Positions 6,757-13,743 are shown, counted from the first letter of the stretch. The stretch is DNA of 14,028 nucleotides from Candidatus Stercoripulliclostridium pullicola (GCA_017694145.1 JADINF010000048.1:1-14028), one strand, 5' to 3'. Made by a program: numbers and translations. The notes: generated from the letters alone by a model not told the origin.

Positions 6757-7593
6757 ATGAAATTCGATCTTAAAGTAGCAGCAAAAGAGCATCTCATTAT
6801 TGTCGCGCATCGCGGCGTGTCGGGAGGAAATATCCCATGCAACACTATGACCGCGTATGAAATTGCGCTTAAACAGGGCGCCGATATGTTGGAAGTCGAC
6901 GTCGACTGCAGTATCGACGGAAAACTTTTCCTGTTTCATCCGATGATGGAACGCGCGCACATCAACAGACCCGTTATACTTAGTCTTTTGCCGTATTCCG
7001 CGGTCAAAAAGTTCCGATATGTGAATCAGGATAATGCACGCACGCCGTACGGGGTATGCGACTTCGACGAATTCCTCGAAACCTTCAACGACCGTTGTTT
7101 CATAAATATAGATAAGTTCTGGCAAAATCCGCGCAAGATCTACGACGCCATTGTAAGACACGGGATGCTCGATCAGGTCCTCGTGAAAAGTAAGCCGTCA
7201 CCCAAAGTCTATAGCTGGCTCGAAGAGGTTGCACCCGAACTTGCGTATATGCCCATAGTGCGCAACCGCCACGACAGCCACGAAGAACTTAAACGACGTA
7301 ACATAAATTATGTAGGCGCAGAAATCCTGTTTGAGACAGAGACTCAGCCGATCATAGATCCGCGCTTTATCGAAACGCTCCGCAACGAAGGTATCCTTCT
7401 ATGGGGTAACACTATCGTCTATAGTATGCACGACTGCATTTCCGCAGGGCATAACGACGACACGGCATTCACGGTGTCTGAAGATTATGGCTGGGGCTGG
7501 GTTGCGGACTTAGGACTTGACATCATACAGACCGACTGGCCGATGATGCTTATAGATTATCTTAAACGCACGGGACGCTATTCGAGGCAATAG
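6757..7593 (+). CDS. Glycerophosphodiester phosphodiesterase family protein, divergent type
   Basis: 278 residues, a TIM-barrel GDPD by motif. AHRG holds the first catalytic His (18). LEVDVD gives metal ligands Glu 46 and Asp 48. DGKLFLFHP gives the second His (61). IIQTDWP near the C-terminus is the usual closing motif. Two changes from the textbook form are visible: FHP instead of HD after the second His, and FINIDKFW, placing Asp 119 where most members have the third metal ligand Glu. Such a subfamily is known to me from Bacillota, so this is probably an active variant rather than a dead enzyme. It would split glycerophosphodiesters into glycerol-3-phosphate and an alcohol. There is no signal peptide, so it is cytoplasmic. 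The gene stands alone with its own promoter and only a weak ribosome binding site (ggaaagtga). Confidence 0.88.
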   Translation: MKFDLKVAAKEHLIIVAHRGVSGGNIPCNTMTAYEIALKQGADMLEVDVDCSIDGKLFLFHPMMERAHINRPVILSLLPYSAVKKFRYVNQDNARTPYGVCDFDEFLETFNDRCFINIDKFWQNPRKIYDAIVRHGMLDQVLVKSKPSPKVYSWLEEVAPELAYMPIVRNRHDSHEELKRRNINYVGAEILFETETQPIIDPRFIETLRNEGILLWGNTIVYSMHDCISAGHNDDTAFTVSEDYGWGWVADLGLDIIQTDWPMMLIDYLKRTGRYSRQ

Positions 7594-7621
7594 CTACTTT
7601 ACCTCTGAGACCGTAGAGCGC

Positions 7622-7655
7622 ACGACGCGCGCCGCATCCGACGCGCGTCGTTTCC
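7622..7655 (+). terminator. Probable terminator of the phosphodiesterase gene
   Basis: 10-bp stem acgacgcgcg/cgcgcgtcgt (7622-7631, 7642-7651) with a 10-base loop, followed by ttt then ccgtt. The T-run is short. Confidence 0.55.
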
Positions 7656-7680
7656 GTTAAGTTTCCACGAAAAGTAATAT

Positions 7681-7815
7681 TTATTTATATTCGGTTATGG
7701 TATACCACACAACCATATCGGGATACTCGAATCCGGTTTTTATAATCAGACCGAAAAACTCGTCCGCCCGCGCTATTGACTTTGATGGAGCGAGCGGGTA
7801 GAATAAAGGTATCAT
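7681..7815 (-). CDS. Possible 44-residue protein or gene remnant
   Basis: An open frame from ATG at 7815 to TAA at 7681 reads MIPLFYPLAPSKSIARADEF and continues to a tail ending WYTITEYK. The composition and codon pattern look like real protein, more so than the surrounding gap. The frame is also open without a stop for about 11 codons upstream of the ATG, so it could be the 3' end of a longer lost gene. There is no clear Shine-Dalgarno, and the promoter of the plus-strand gene at 7849 lies inside it, which suggests decay. The family is not recognised. Confidence 0.35.
   Translation of the reverse strand: MIPLFYPLAPSKSIARADEFFGLIIKTGFEYPDMVVWYTITEYK
7776..7804 (+). promoter_or_regulatory. 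Promoter of the membrane protein gene
   Basis: TTGACT (7776-7781), 17-bp spacer, TAGAAT (7799-7804), giving a leader of about 38 bases. The ribosome binding region gggaggaggt runs right up to the ATG. The first ggagg (7840-7844) leaves a usable 4-base gap. Confidence 0.7.
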
Positions 7816-7848
7816 CGATACGTTGTCGGGTGAAAGCCGGGAGGAGGT

Positions 7849-9081
7849 ATGTTAGCCGAGATAATTATTTATATACTGTTTGCGTTGAGCGCCTGTATTG
7901 CCGCGATAGTGACCGTCGCGGCGATACGCGCGTATAAGGCAGCTAAAGCGGACTACGCGGATTCGGCGGCTTCCCGAACGGTCATAAGGAAGGACGCCGT
8001 ATTTTATTTTATCTCGGTATTCATCGCCGTGTGGGCTTTGCTCTTCATGGTGTCGGCGCTCGCTTTCAAGGATACGCCCGCTGCCGGTATCCCGATAGCG
8101 GTAGTATTTTTTGCGGCGGAGACAGGGTGCGTATTTCTTTTGCGTAACGCGATCAACTGGAAAATCGAGCTCGAGGAAGATTCGCTTACGCATACCGACC
8201 TTTTCGGGCGGCAGAACATTTACGCATATTCCGATCTCACGCGGCGACCGTGGTTCGGCGGATATCGGTATTATGCGCGCGGTAAATTCGTTTTCGGCGT
8301 GGGTTTCGTGAGAGGCGGGGCGGCATACCTCAATAAAATCATGGAGTCCTGCGGGGAAGAAAGGCGGCTTTCCGTAGCCGTTAAAAAGTGGGAAAGCGAT
8401 CCCGCGACCGTATACGCCCGAGCGCTTGAGGTAGAACGCGTCTTCCGCAAAACCGCTACCGCAAACGACAAGTCGCTCGTTGACGCTCTCATAGCCGAGG
8501 TCAACGCGACGGGCGCGATAAGCGCCGAATACGTAGCGGATATTTTGCGGGCGAAGCCCGAAGACGAGCGTATACTCGCTTCGATAGCGGAAAAAATACC
8601 CCGTTTCGACGACAAAAACATGCAGGCGAAGCTCGTAGAAGCCTCCGCAGTTCAAGGCAACGTCGCGGCTGTACCCGCGATAATAGGCGCATACAGGCTT
8701 CTGAACGACGAGCAAGTCTCTTTATACGGAGCGAAGTACGATAAGGCGCTCGCCGCCATAGGGGACGAAAAATATTCGCGCGATTACCGCGAACTGATAT
8801 TCGACGGTAACGGCGCGGAGATATTCGCGGAGCTTATGCGGGCGCTCGTTAAACGCAATACCCCCGGATTGAAAGAGGAGCTTACGGCGAGACTCGAAGC
8901 CTATCTCGAAGGAGAAGGCGGATGTGCCGACCTTGCCGCTTCGAATATGTTGCGGGCTTTGGCGCTTACCGAGTACGACGAGACCGTGAGAGCGCTTCTC
9001 GAACGCGTTTCGCTGCGCGCCCCGTCGCCCGAAGTATGCGCTCTTGCGGAGGAATTGTGCTTTGCATACAAACAGATTTAA
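7849..9081 (+). CDS. Membrane protein with PH-like segment and helical C-terminal region
   Basis: 410 residues. Three hydrophobic spans at about 4-28, 50-72 and 78-98 are followed by a beta-rich stretch (103-165: WKIELEEDSLTHTDLFGR, then NIYAYSDLTRRP) that looks like the small PH-like domains attached to membrane spans in many Bacillota proteins. From about 170 to the end it is nearly all helix, with short repeats of paired helices (SLVDALIAEVNATG, VPAIIGAYRLLND, EIFAELMRALVKRN, NMLRALALTEYDETVRALLE) suggestive of HEAT/ARM-like or TPR-like solenoid folding. No catalytic motif is seen. The most likely layout is a membrane anchor with a cytoplasmic protein-binding tail. Start support: strong promoter and ggagg. 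Codon use is GC-rich. The exact family is not recognised. Confidence 0.8.
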   Translation: MLAEIIIYILFALSACIAAIVTVAAIRAYKAAKADYADSAASRTVIRKDAVFYFISVFIAVWALLFMVSALAFKDTPAAGIPIAVVFFAAETGCVFLLRNAINWKIELEEDSLTHTDLFGRQNIYAYSDLTRRPWFGGYRYYARGKFVFGVGFVRGGAAYLNKIMESCGEERRLSVAVKKWESDPATVYARALEVERVFRKTATANDKSLVDALIAEVNATGAISAEYVADILRAKPEDERILASIAEKIPRFDDKNMQAKLVEASAVQGNVAAVPAIIGAYRLLNDEQVSLYGAKYDKALAAIGDEKYSRDYRELIFDGNGAEIFAELMRALVKRNTPGLKEELTARLEAYLEGEGGCADLAASNMLRALALTEYDETVRALLERVSLRAPSPEVCALAEELCFAYKQI

Positions 9082-9165
9082 CTTTAATGTATCCGCGAAA
9101 ACGCTTGATCCGGACTACGGTAGGCTTGTTTTAGGTCGTGATTGTCGCACGTTCGCGGTAAACCG

Positions 9166-9194
9166 TTGACATTTAACTCAAATAATTATACATT
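9166..9194 (+). promoter_or_regulatory. Promoter of the sigma factor operon
   Basis: TTGACA (9166-9171), 17-bp spacer, TACATT (9189-9194). The start near 9201 leaves a leader of about 23 bases that lacks a clear Shine-Dalgarno before the ATG at 9224. The form is vegetative; no ECF-type -35 was recognised nearby. Confidence 0.6.
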
Positions 9195-9223
9195 ATTTAT
9201 ATCTTGCTTGTGCGAAACACGAT

Positions 9224-9805
9224 ATGGATAAAAGTACTAAAGACGCTATCAATAAATGTTTGACGGAGATCAGGAAGGGAGACCGCGAAAGCGTTAATAC
9301 GCTTTACGACCTTATGGCGCCGTACATCCGTTATATAGCGTTGCAGTATACCGACAACACTTTCGACGCCGACGATCTCATACAGGATTTCTGGAGGGAT
9401 ATTTTCAAGACAGCCGCTAGATTCGTAAATATAGGCAACGGATACGCCTATCTTTGCAATGCCATGCAGAAAAGAGCAGAAAAATTCCGTTGTAAAAACG
9501 CAGAACAGCGTAAAGTCATGCTACATTACGTGGATTATAGCGGTTTGCGTTACGACGACGAAAACGTCGATTTCAAGATGGCGGAGCTGAAGCACGTCGT
9601 GGGCAAAGCCATCGACGAACTGTCCGAAAACGAGAAAACCGTGCTCCAGTTATGTTACTTTATGAATATGTCCGTGCGCGAGATAGCGCACAAACTGAAT
9701 ATACCCAAATCCACCGTGGGCAGGCTCAAAATCGCCGCCGAAAACGCACTCCGTAAAAAGCTCGCATATCTTTTTCCGGACTCCTCCGACAATGACGATC
9801 GATGA
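9224..9805 (+). CDS. ECF-type RNA polymerase sigma factor
   Basis: 193 residues, the usual ECF length. Region 2 spans about 13-75, with the core-binding and -10-recognition part LIQDFWRDIFKTAARF in place of the common DLvQEtFlra pattern. Region 4 spans about 130-186 (IDELSENEKTVLQLCYFMNM, then VREIAHKLNIPKSTVGRLK), a clear helix-turn-helix for -35 recognition. There is no extra C-terminal domain. It is the first gene of a likely three-gene operon with a secreted peptidase (30-base gap) and a one-span membrane protein that may be its anti-sigma factor. Its start has a poor ribosome binding site, which would keep its level low. Confidence 0.9.
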   Translation: MDKSTKDAINKCLTEIRKGDRESVNTLYDLMAPYIRYIALQYTDNTFDADDLIQDFWRDIFKTAARFVNIGNGYAYLCNAMQKRAEKFRCKNAEQRKVMLHYVDYSGLRYDDENVDFKMAELKHVVGKAIDELSENEKTVLQLCYFMNMSVREIAHKLNIPKSTVGRLKIAAENALRKKLAYLFPDSSDNDDR

Positions 9806-9835
9806 TGAAAATCTGTATGGAATGAGGACAAATTT

Positions 9836-10684
9836 ATGACGACTACAATTAAAAAATTCACTGTTGCGTTAATACTTATAGCCGCGCTCGTTACTGCGTG
9901 CGCGTTTGCGGGAGCGGGGGCGTTTGCCGCCGAAGCCGCGGGGGAAACTTATTATGCGGACGCTTCCGCTTACAGCGCCGCTACGGTCACCGAAACCGTG
10001 AACTACGTTTCGAAAACCGAAGACTCCAATTTTGTCAATTCAAGTTTTCCCAACTACTACAATTCCGATTCTTCGCTGACCAATACCTGCGCGAACGTTG
10101 CGGGCGCCAACTTAATAGGCTTTTACGACAGATTCTATAGCGACCTTATTCCCGGCTGTACGCCCGGAGTTTTGCGCGGCACGTCGTATACCTATTTCCC
10201 GATGACGTTGAACTTGAACGAAAAACAGGGCGTTATCGCTGCGCTCTATACCGCTATGGGAACGAATACCATAGAGAGCGGTACTTCTCAACAGCAATTC
10301 AAAACGGGACTTACTTCGTACGTCAACGGTTGCGGGCAGTCGATAAGTTTTACTTCGTACGTTTCGTCGGGCGTTTTGAACTGGGAGGGTGTAACAGCTG
10401 CTATAGACGACGGCAAACCCGTCGCGCTCTATTTGGAGGACTATAATATTTCCTCCCGCACCGTGAACAGCAATAGCGACGTTTACGCCAAGGAGATAAC
10501 TTACGGCAACCATATAGCGATAGCGTACGGCTATAACGAAGTTAAATATTTCGACGCTTCCGGCGCGCTTACGAGGACGGTAAGATATTTCAATATTTCT
10601 ACCGGCTACAACAGGGCGCAGGCGATATATATCGTCGGCAATAACGGCGTTCTCGGCGACGCAGAAGCGGTAAATATCTATTAA
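9836..10684 (+). CDS. Secreted papain-like (C39-type) cysteine peptidase, putative
   Basis: 282 residues with gagga seven bases before the ATG. A signal peptide covers about 1-31 (IKK, hydrophobic core, AFA cleavage region). The motif NTCANVAGANLIGFYDRF puts the likely nucleophile Cys 85 at the start of a helix, as in C39-like papain-fold peptidases (CgptAaaNLlxYYD). GNHIAIAYGYN supplies the His (226), and YFNISTG (Asn 253) is a candidate third residue. No transmembrane anchor is seen, so it should be released or held in the cell wall. It lies between the sigma factor and the one-span protein and is probably co-transcribed. It may be the regulated output, or part of signal release. The assignment rests on motifs only; a non-catalytic relative is possible. 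Confidence 0.7.
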   Translation: MTTTIKKFTVALILIAALVTACAFAGAGAFAAEAAGETYYADASAYSAATVTETVNYVSKTEDSNFVNSSFPNYYNSDSSLTNTCANVAGANLIGFYDRFYSDLIPGCTPGVLRGTSYTYFPMTLNLNEKQGVIAALYTAMGTNTIESGTSQQQFKTGLTSYVNGCGQSISFTSYVSSGVLNWEGVTAAIDDGKPVALYLEDYNISSRTVNSNSDVYAKEITYGNHIAIAYGYNEVKYFDASGALTRTVRYFNISTGYNRAQAIYIVGNNGVLGDAEAVNIY

Positions 10685-10697
10685 ACGGACAAATTAA

Positions 10698-10717
10698 CCG
10701 ATAAAAAAAGTTATCGG
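10698..10717 (+). other. Intercistronic hairpin
   Basis: ccgataa/ttatcgg with a 6-base loop between the peptidase and the next gene. It has no T-run, so it is not a terminator. It ends shortly before the ribosome binding site ggggaagtg of the 10738 gene and could act in mRNA processing or in setting its expression. Confidence 0.5.
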
Positions 10718-10737
10718 ATAGGGGAAGTGAAAAGAAT

Positions 10738-11508
10738 ATGAAAGAAGAAGAATTCAAAGGTTTGATGCAGCGTTACGTGTCGAGCACGGCGAGAGGCAAG
10801 AAGTCCGACCTCGCCAAATTGACCGACGAAATCGCGGAAGCGGCGGCGTACGAGGCGCGGAAAAAGGAAAAAGCCAAACGTAACGCCGCGCGCGCACTGG
10901 TTGTGGCGGCGATAGCGCTCGTGCTCACGTTGAGTATCGCGATACCGCTCGCGCTCCGTAACGAGTACGGCGGAAGCGGTATGCCCGTGGACGTAACGCA
11001 GCACAAAAGCGATTATACGGAGACCGAAGTCGGGCTCCCGGGCGAAACCGATCAATCCGATGCGCCGCACAAGTTCTATTGCGTGGACGACGACCTGCTT
11101 TTCGACTATTTTGTCGATGACGCCGAAGGCACGTTTGCGGCAAACGGGCTGAACGTGATGCTGCCGTCGTCCGAAGGGCTGGGCGCGCTGTACGGCTTGA
11201 TCACGCTGAAAGCGAGCGGCGAAAATATCGGAGCGAGCGCGTCGGTGGTGCTGTTCGACGAGCTCGTCAACGAAGCCGAAATTAAAGTTTTCGTCGGCGA
11301 GTATTACTGGAGCGCCGTCGCGTCTTACGAGAATTTCGATAATTCGGTTGAGTGGCGCGGACGCGAGGTAAAATACTACGCCGAGAGCGTAGGCGAATAC
11401 AACTACATGGTATACGCGTACTTCGCGGTAGAAGACGCAAGGTACTATATCACCGTAAGCTGCGCGTGCGAATCGGATATACCGAGTCTTCTCGAACACA
11501 TATTCTAA
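10738..11508 (+). CDS. One-span membrane protein, putative anti-sigma factor
   Basis: 256 residues. The N-terminal part (1-50) is charged and helical (FKGLMQRYVS, AKLTDEIAEAAAYEARKKEK) and should be cytoplasmic. A single span follows at about 51-73, then an acidic outer domain (about 75-256) with beta-rich stretches (EIKVFVGEYYWSAV, KYYAESVGEYNYMVYAYFAV). This layout and its place downstream of an ECF sigma gene fit an anti-sigma factor with an external sensor. There is no HxxxCxxC zinc motif, so it is not a classical ZAS-type anti-sigma. The outer part could instead be a DUF4367-like domain, but I cannot confirm that. The ribosome binding site is ggggaagtg. Confidence 0.6.
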   Translation: MKEEEFKGLMQRYVSSTARGKKSDLAKLTDEIAEAAAYEARKKEKAKRNAARALVVAAIALVLTLSIAIPLALRNEYGGSGMPVDVTQHKSDYTETEVGLPGETDQSDAPHKFYCVDDDLLFDYFVDDAEGTFAANGLNVMLPSSEGLGALYGLITLKASGENIGASASVVLFDELVNEAEIKVFVGEYYWSAVASYENFDNSVEWRGREVKYYAESVGEYNYMVYAYFAVEDARYYITVSCACESDIPSLLEHIF

Positions 11509-11511
11509 AAA

Positions 11512-11540
11512 AAGCGCCGCGCTTCGGCGCGCGCTTCTTC
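11512..11540 (+). terminator. First terminator after the sigma operon
   Basis: Stem aagcg-c-cgcgc / gcgcg-cgctt with a C(TTCG)G-type stable tetraloop (11512-11536) and one bulged C, followed by cttc. It begins four bases after the stop codon. Confidence 0.6.
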
Positions 11541-11564
11541 TCCGCACGAAAAGCCACGAGAACG

Positions 11565-11595
11565 AAAAGCCCCCGAGTCAAACGGGGGCTTTTTT
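11565..11595. terminator. Strong bidirectional terminator
   Basis: Stem aaaagcccccg/cgggggctttt (11 bp) with loop agtcaaa, then a T-run on the plus strand and tttt on the minus strand. It separates the sigma operon from the convergent LRR gene at 11634. Confidence 0.9.
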
Positions 11596-11633
11596 ACGTT
11601 CTGCTTTTAAATACTTAACGGCTTTTAAATAAA

Positions 11634-12524
11634 TTATTGCGGACGGAATTCGATTGCGATATCGTTGTTCGTGTCGATCCAATTCTTGTCTTTGGTTACC
11701 CGTTCCCACATTTCGGCGGTTCCTCGATAAATAATCTTTTTAAGCGCGGGGCACCCTGCGAGGAAGCCTGAGGGAAGCGCTTCGAGCGCGGCCGGAAGGG
11801 ATACGGAGATAAGCCGACGTATGCGTCTGAACGCTTCCGCGCCGACGGATACGACGGTATCGGGTAAATTTACCTTTTCAAACGCGGTGTAGCAGAATGC
11901 CAGCGCGCCTATTTCTTTCAATGTGTCGGGAAGCTCGCACTTTTCAAGCGCCTCACAGCTAAGAAAAGCCATTTCGCCCACGCTTTCGAGGAACGGGGGA
12001 AGCGTTGCGCGTTTCAAGAGCCTGCACATTTCGAAGACGTTGGGACCTATGCGCGTTATCCCGCTCGGAAGCTCCGCCGACGAAAGTTCGTCGCAGAATG
12101 CAAAGGCGCATTTTCCTATAACCCCCGACGGCTTTTCGACAGACGGAGCAGCCGTCTTTTCCGCCTTTTTATCTTCCTTGACTTCGTTTTGCTCCCGATC
12201 TCCGCCTTCTTCCGGGGCTCCTTCGGGGGCGAGAAAAACTTTTTTTAACTCGCTGCACGCTTCGAACGCCGATTCGCCGATTTCGGACAGGTTGTTCGTG
12301 AGCCGTACTTGCCGTAAAGCGCGGCAACTGAAAAACGCCATGTCTCCGATTTTCTTAACGCTTGCGGGAAAAACTACGGAAGTTACGGCGTTGTTCCATC
12401 GGAACGCGCCTTTCGCGACGGCTTTTACTCCGTCGGGTATGGCGATTGCGCCGCCTTTCCCGTTATATCCTCTGAGTTCGCCGTTTTCGGTAATATCCCA
12501 TACCGTATCGTTGTCTTTTAACAT
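11634..12524 (-). CDS. LRR_5 (BspA-like) protein without signal peptide, with an internal charged linker
   Basis: 296 residues, GAGGT nine bases before the ATG. The N-terminal cap (VWDITENGELRGYNG, then IAIPDGV) is followed by LRR_5 repeats of about 23 residues (VKKIGDMAFFSCRALRQV and others) and ends in a cap with GTAEMWERV and NWIDTNNDIAIEF. Residues 99-135 interrupt one repeat with a Glu/Lys/Pro-rich low-complexity stretch (EEGGDREQNEVKEDKKAEKT). There is no signal peptide, lipobox or span, so it is predicted cytoplasmic, unlike most BspA-type proteins. It shares both caps with the neighbour at 12656 and is a paralogue of it, but has more GC-rich codons. The function is likely protein binding; the partner is unknown. 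Confidence 0.88.
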   Translation of the reverse strand: MLKDNDTVWDITENGELRGYNGKGGAIAIPDGVKAVAKGAFRWNNAVTSVVFPASVKKIGDMAFFSCRALRQVRLTNNLSEIGESAFEACSELKKVFLAPEGAPEEGGDREQNEVKEDKKAEKTAAPSVEKPSGVIGKCAFAFCDELSSAELPSGITRIGPNVFEMCRLLKRATLPPFLESVGEMAFLSCEALEKCELPDTLKEIGALAFCYTAFEKVNLPDTVVSVGAEAFRRIRRLISVSLPAALEALPSGFLAGCPALKKIIYRGTAEMWERVTKDKNWIDTNNDIAIEFRPQ

Positions 12525-12549
12525 TTCGTAATTACCTCGTTAATCAATA

Positions 12550-12579
12550 ATTGTATAGGTTAGCGATATGTGTATCGCT
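12550..12579 (-). promoter_or_regulatory. Putative promoter with operator-like inverted repeat before the 11634-12524 gene
   Basis: On the minus strand TACAAT (12555 to 12550) is a good -10. No good -35 is seen at 17 bp, where GCGATA falls. The perfect inverted repeat agcgata-tgtg-tatcgct (12562-12579) covers the spacer and -35 positions, as an operator or activator site would. The rest of 12580-12655 holds only weak hairpins, with no clear terminator for the upstream LRR gene, so read-through is possible. Confidence 0.45.
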
Positions 12580-12655
12580 TTTCCGGCGTATGTTTCTTTT
12601 GAACTCCGTTCACATACGGAACGATACGGTCTGCGCCCGACGCCGCAGATATTGA

Positions 12656-13576
12656 TCACATCTCCACAAATTCTATTTTATATCGACCGCAATCCGTGTC
12701 CCAATTAACGCCTTTTTTAAGAGATTCCCATTGAGATTCCGAGCCGGAATAGAGTATTTTGCTTAAAAAACCGCATCGCCCGCAAGCCCAGTCGCCGATA
12801 GATTCGACGGTAAACGGAATATTGAATAAAATCAGAGAAGCGCATTCGTAAAATGCCGCGTATCCTATACTTCTGACCGAATGCGGGATTATTACACTTA
12901 CAAGATTCTTACATTTAGCGAACGTCCAGTCGTGTAATGCCGTTAACGAAGGCGGCAGTATGATCACTGTGAGTGACTCGCATTCATAAAACGAATAAGC
13001 TTCCAAGCGTTGTAGCTGTTCCGGTAAAGAAACTGTCATTAGAGAGGAGCATTTGCTGAAAGTCCATTCACATATCGTTGTTACGGTATCCGGTAATACC
13101 ACGGAAGTAAGGGAGCGGCATTCGTAGAAAGTGGCATAGTCTATTTTATTTAACGTTCCATAGATTTCTGCCTGCGTAAGCGCGGTGCATTCGCGGAATA
13201 CGCTGTTGCCCATTGCGGTCACAAAAGGTATTTTAACTGATTCGAGCGATGAGCATCTGCCGAAAGCCCACTCGCCTATATAATTCAAAGAGCTTTGTAT
13301 ATTGACCGATTTAAGCGACGAACATTCAAAAAAAGCGTAATTTCCTATGCTTACGACAGAGGACGGAATATCAATCGATTCCAGGGTATCGCATTGACAA
13401 AACGCTCTGTCGCCGATAGCTTTGATAAAATCTGGTATCGCGATATGAGTATCTGTTCCGTTGTATTTTACGAGGACATCGTCACATATTTCCGAGGAAC
13501 TTATCAATTGTTCGTAATGACCATTGTTTTGATTATCTGTAAATGGCAGGTCTTTTCGGTAAATCTCTTTCGTCAT
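12656..13576 (-). CDS. LRR_5 (BspA-like) protein with a regular cysteine ladder, no signal peptide
   Basis: 306 residues, GAGGA six bases before the ATG. After a polar N-terminus and a cap (YNGTDTHIAIPD) there are ten LRR_5 repeats. Their conserved Cys residues fall at 62, 85, 108, 130, 153, 176, 199, 222, 245 and 268, a 23-residue period with a single 22. The residue before each Cys from 152 on alternates Glu, Lys, Glu, Lys, Glu, Arg, and Trp 171, 217 and 263 mark every second repeat, so the real unit is a 46-residue pair. A C-terminal cap (YSGSESQWESL, NWDTD, IEF) matches that of the 11634 protein. No secretion signal is seen, so it is likely cytoplasmic, where the cysteines would be reduced. 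Its role is unknown, probably a binding scaffold. Codon use is more AT-rich than in its paralogue. Confidence 0.9.
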   Translation of the reverse strand: MTKEIYRKDLPFTDNQNNGHYEQLISSSEICDDVLVKYNGTDTHIAIPDFIKAIGDRAFCQCDTLESIDIPSSVVSIGNYAFFECSSLKSVNIQSSLNYIGEWAFGRCSSLESVKIPFVTAMGNSVFRECTALTQAEIYGTLNKIDYATFYECRSLTSVVLPDTVTTICEWTFSKCSSLMTVSLPEQLQRLEAYSFYECESLTVIILPPSLTALHDWTFAKCKNLVSVIIPHSVRSIGYAAFYECASLILFNIPFTVESIGDWACGRCGFLSKILYSGSESQWESLKKGVNWDTDCGRYKIEFVEM

Positions 13577-13616
13577 AATTTTTCCTCAACGCGGGTAAAA
13601 AAGTAATTTACGACCA

Positions 13617-13658
13617 TTTGATCGATTCGGGTTAATTTGTAGACGGTCTTTGATCGAT
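13617..13658. repeat. Direct repeats TTTGATCGAT in the leader of the LRR gene
   Basis: TTTGATCGAT at 13617-13626 and again at 13649-13658, 32 bp apart (about three helical turns), each holding the palindrome ATCGAT. They lie in the 5' leader, about 130 bases long, of the minus-strand LRR gene. A regulator could bind them, or they may be chance; nothing else in 13590-13714 is recognised. Confidence 0.4.
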
Positions 13659-13714
13659 ATATTCCGGAGGCAAAGCTCGGCGCAAACAGGTCTGAGATTA
13701 CCGCCGGTTAATTT

Positions 13715-13743
13715 ATTGTATCATGGACGTTTGATTTAATCAA
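13715..13743 (-). promoter_or_regulatory. Promoter of the 12656-13576 LRR gene
   Basis: On the minus strand TTGATT (13743 to 13738), 17-bp spacer, TACAAT (13720 to 13715). The -35 lies in a small inverted repeat ttgatt-t-aatcaa (13731-13743). Confidence 0.65.

Noticed and set aside
7852..8715. Long minus-strand frame opposite the membrane protein gene
   Set aside because: Shadow of the plus-strand gene: no ribosome binding site, odd composition, and opposite a gene with promoter and ribosome binding site.
10698..10717. Terminator between the peptidase and the 10738 gene
   Set aside because: The stem is only 7 bp and no T-run follows, so the genes are more likely one transcript.
13577..13714. 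Riboswitch in the leader of the 12656-13576 gene
   Set aside because: The length would fit, but no known aptamer motif was recognised and no anti-terminator/terminator pair is visible.
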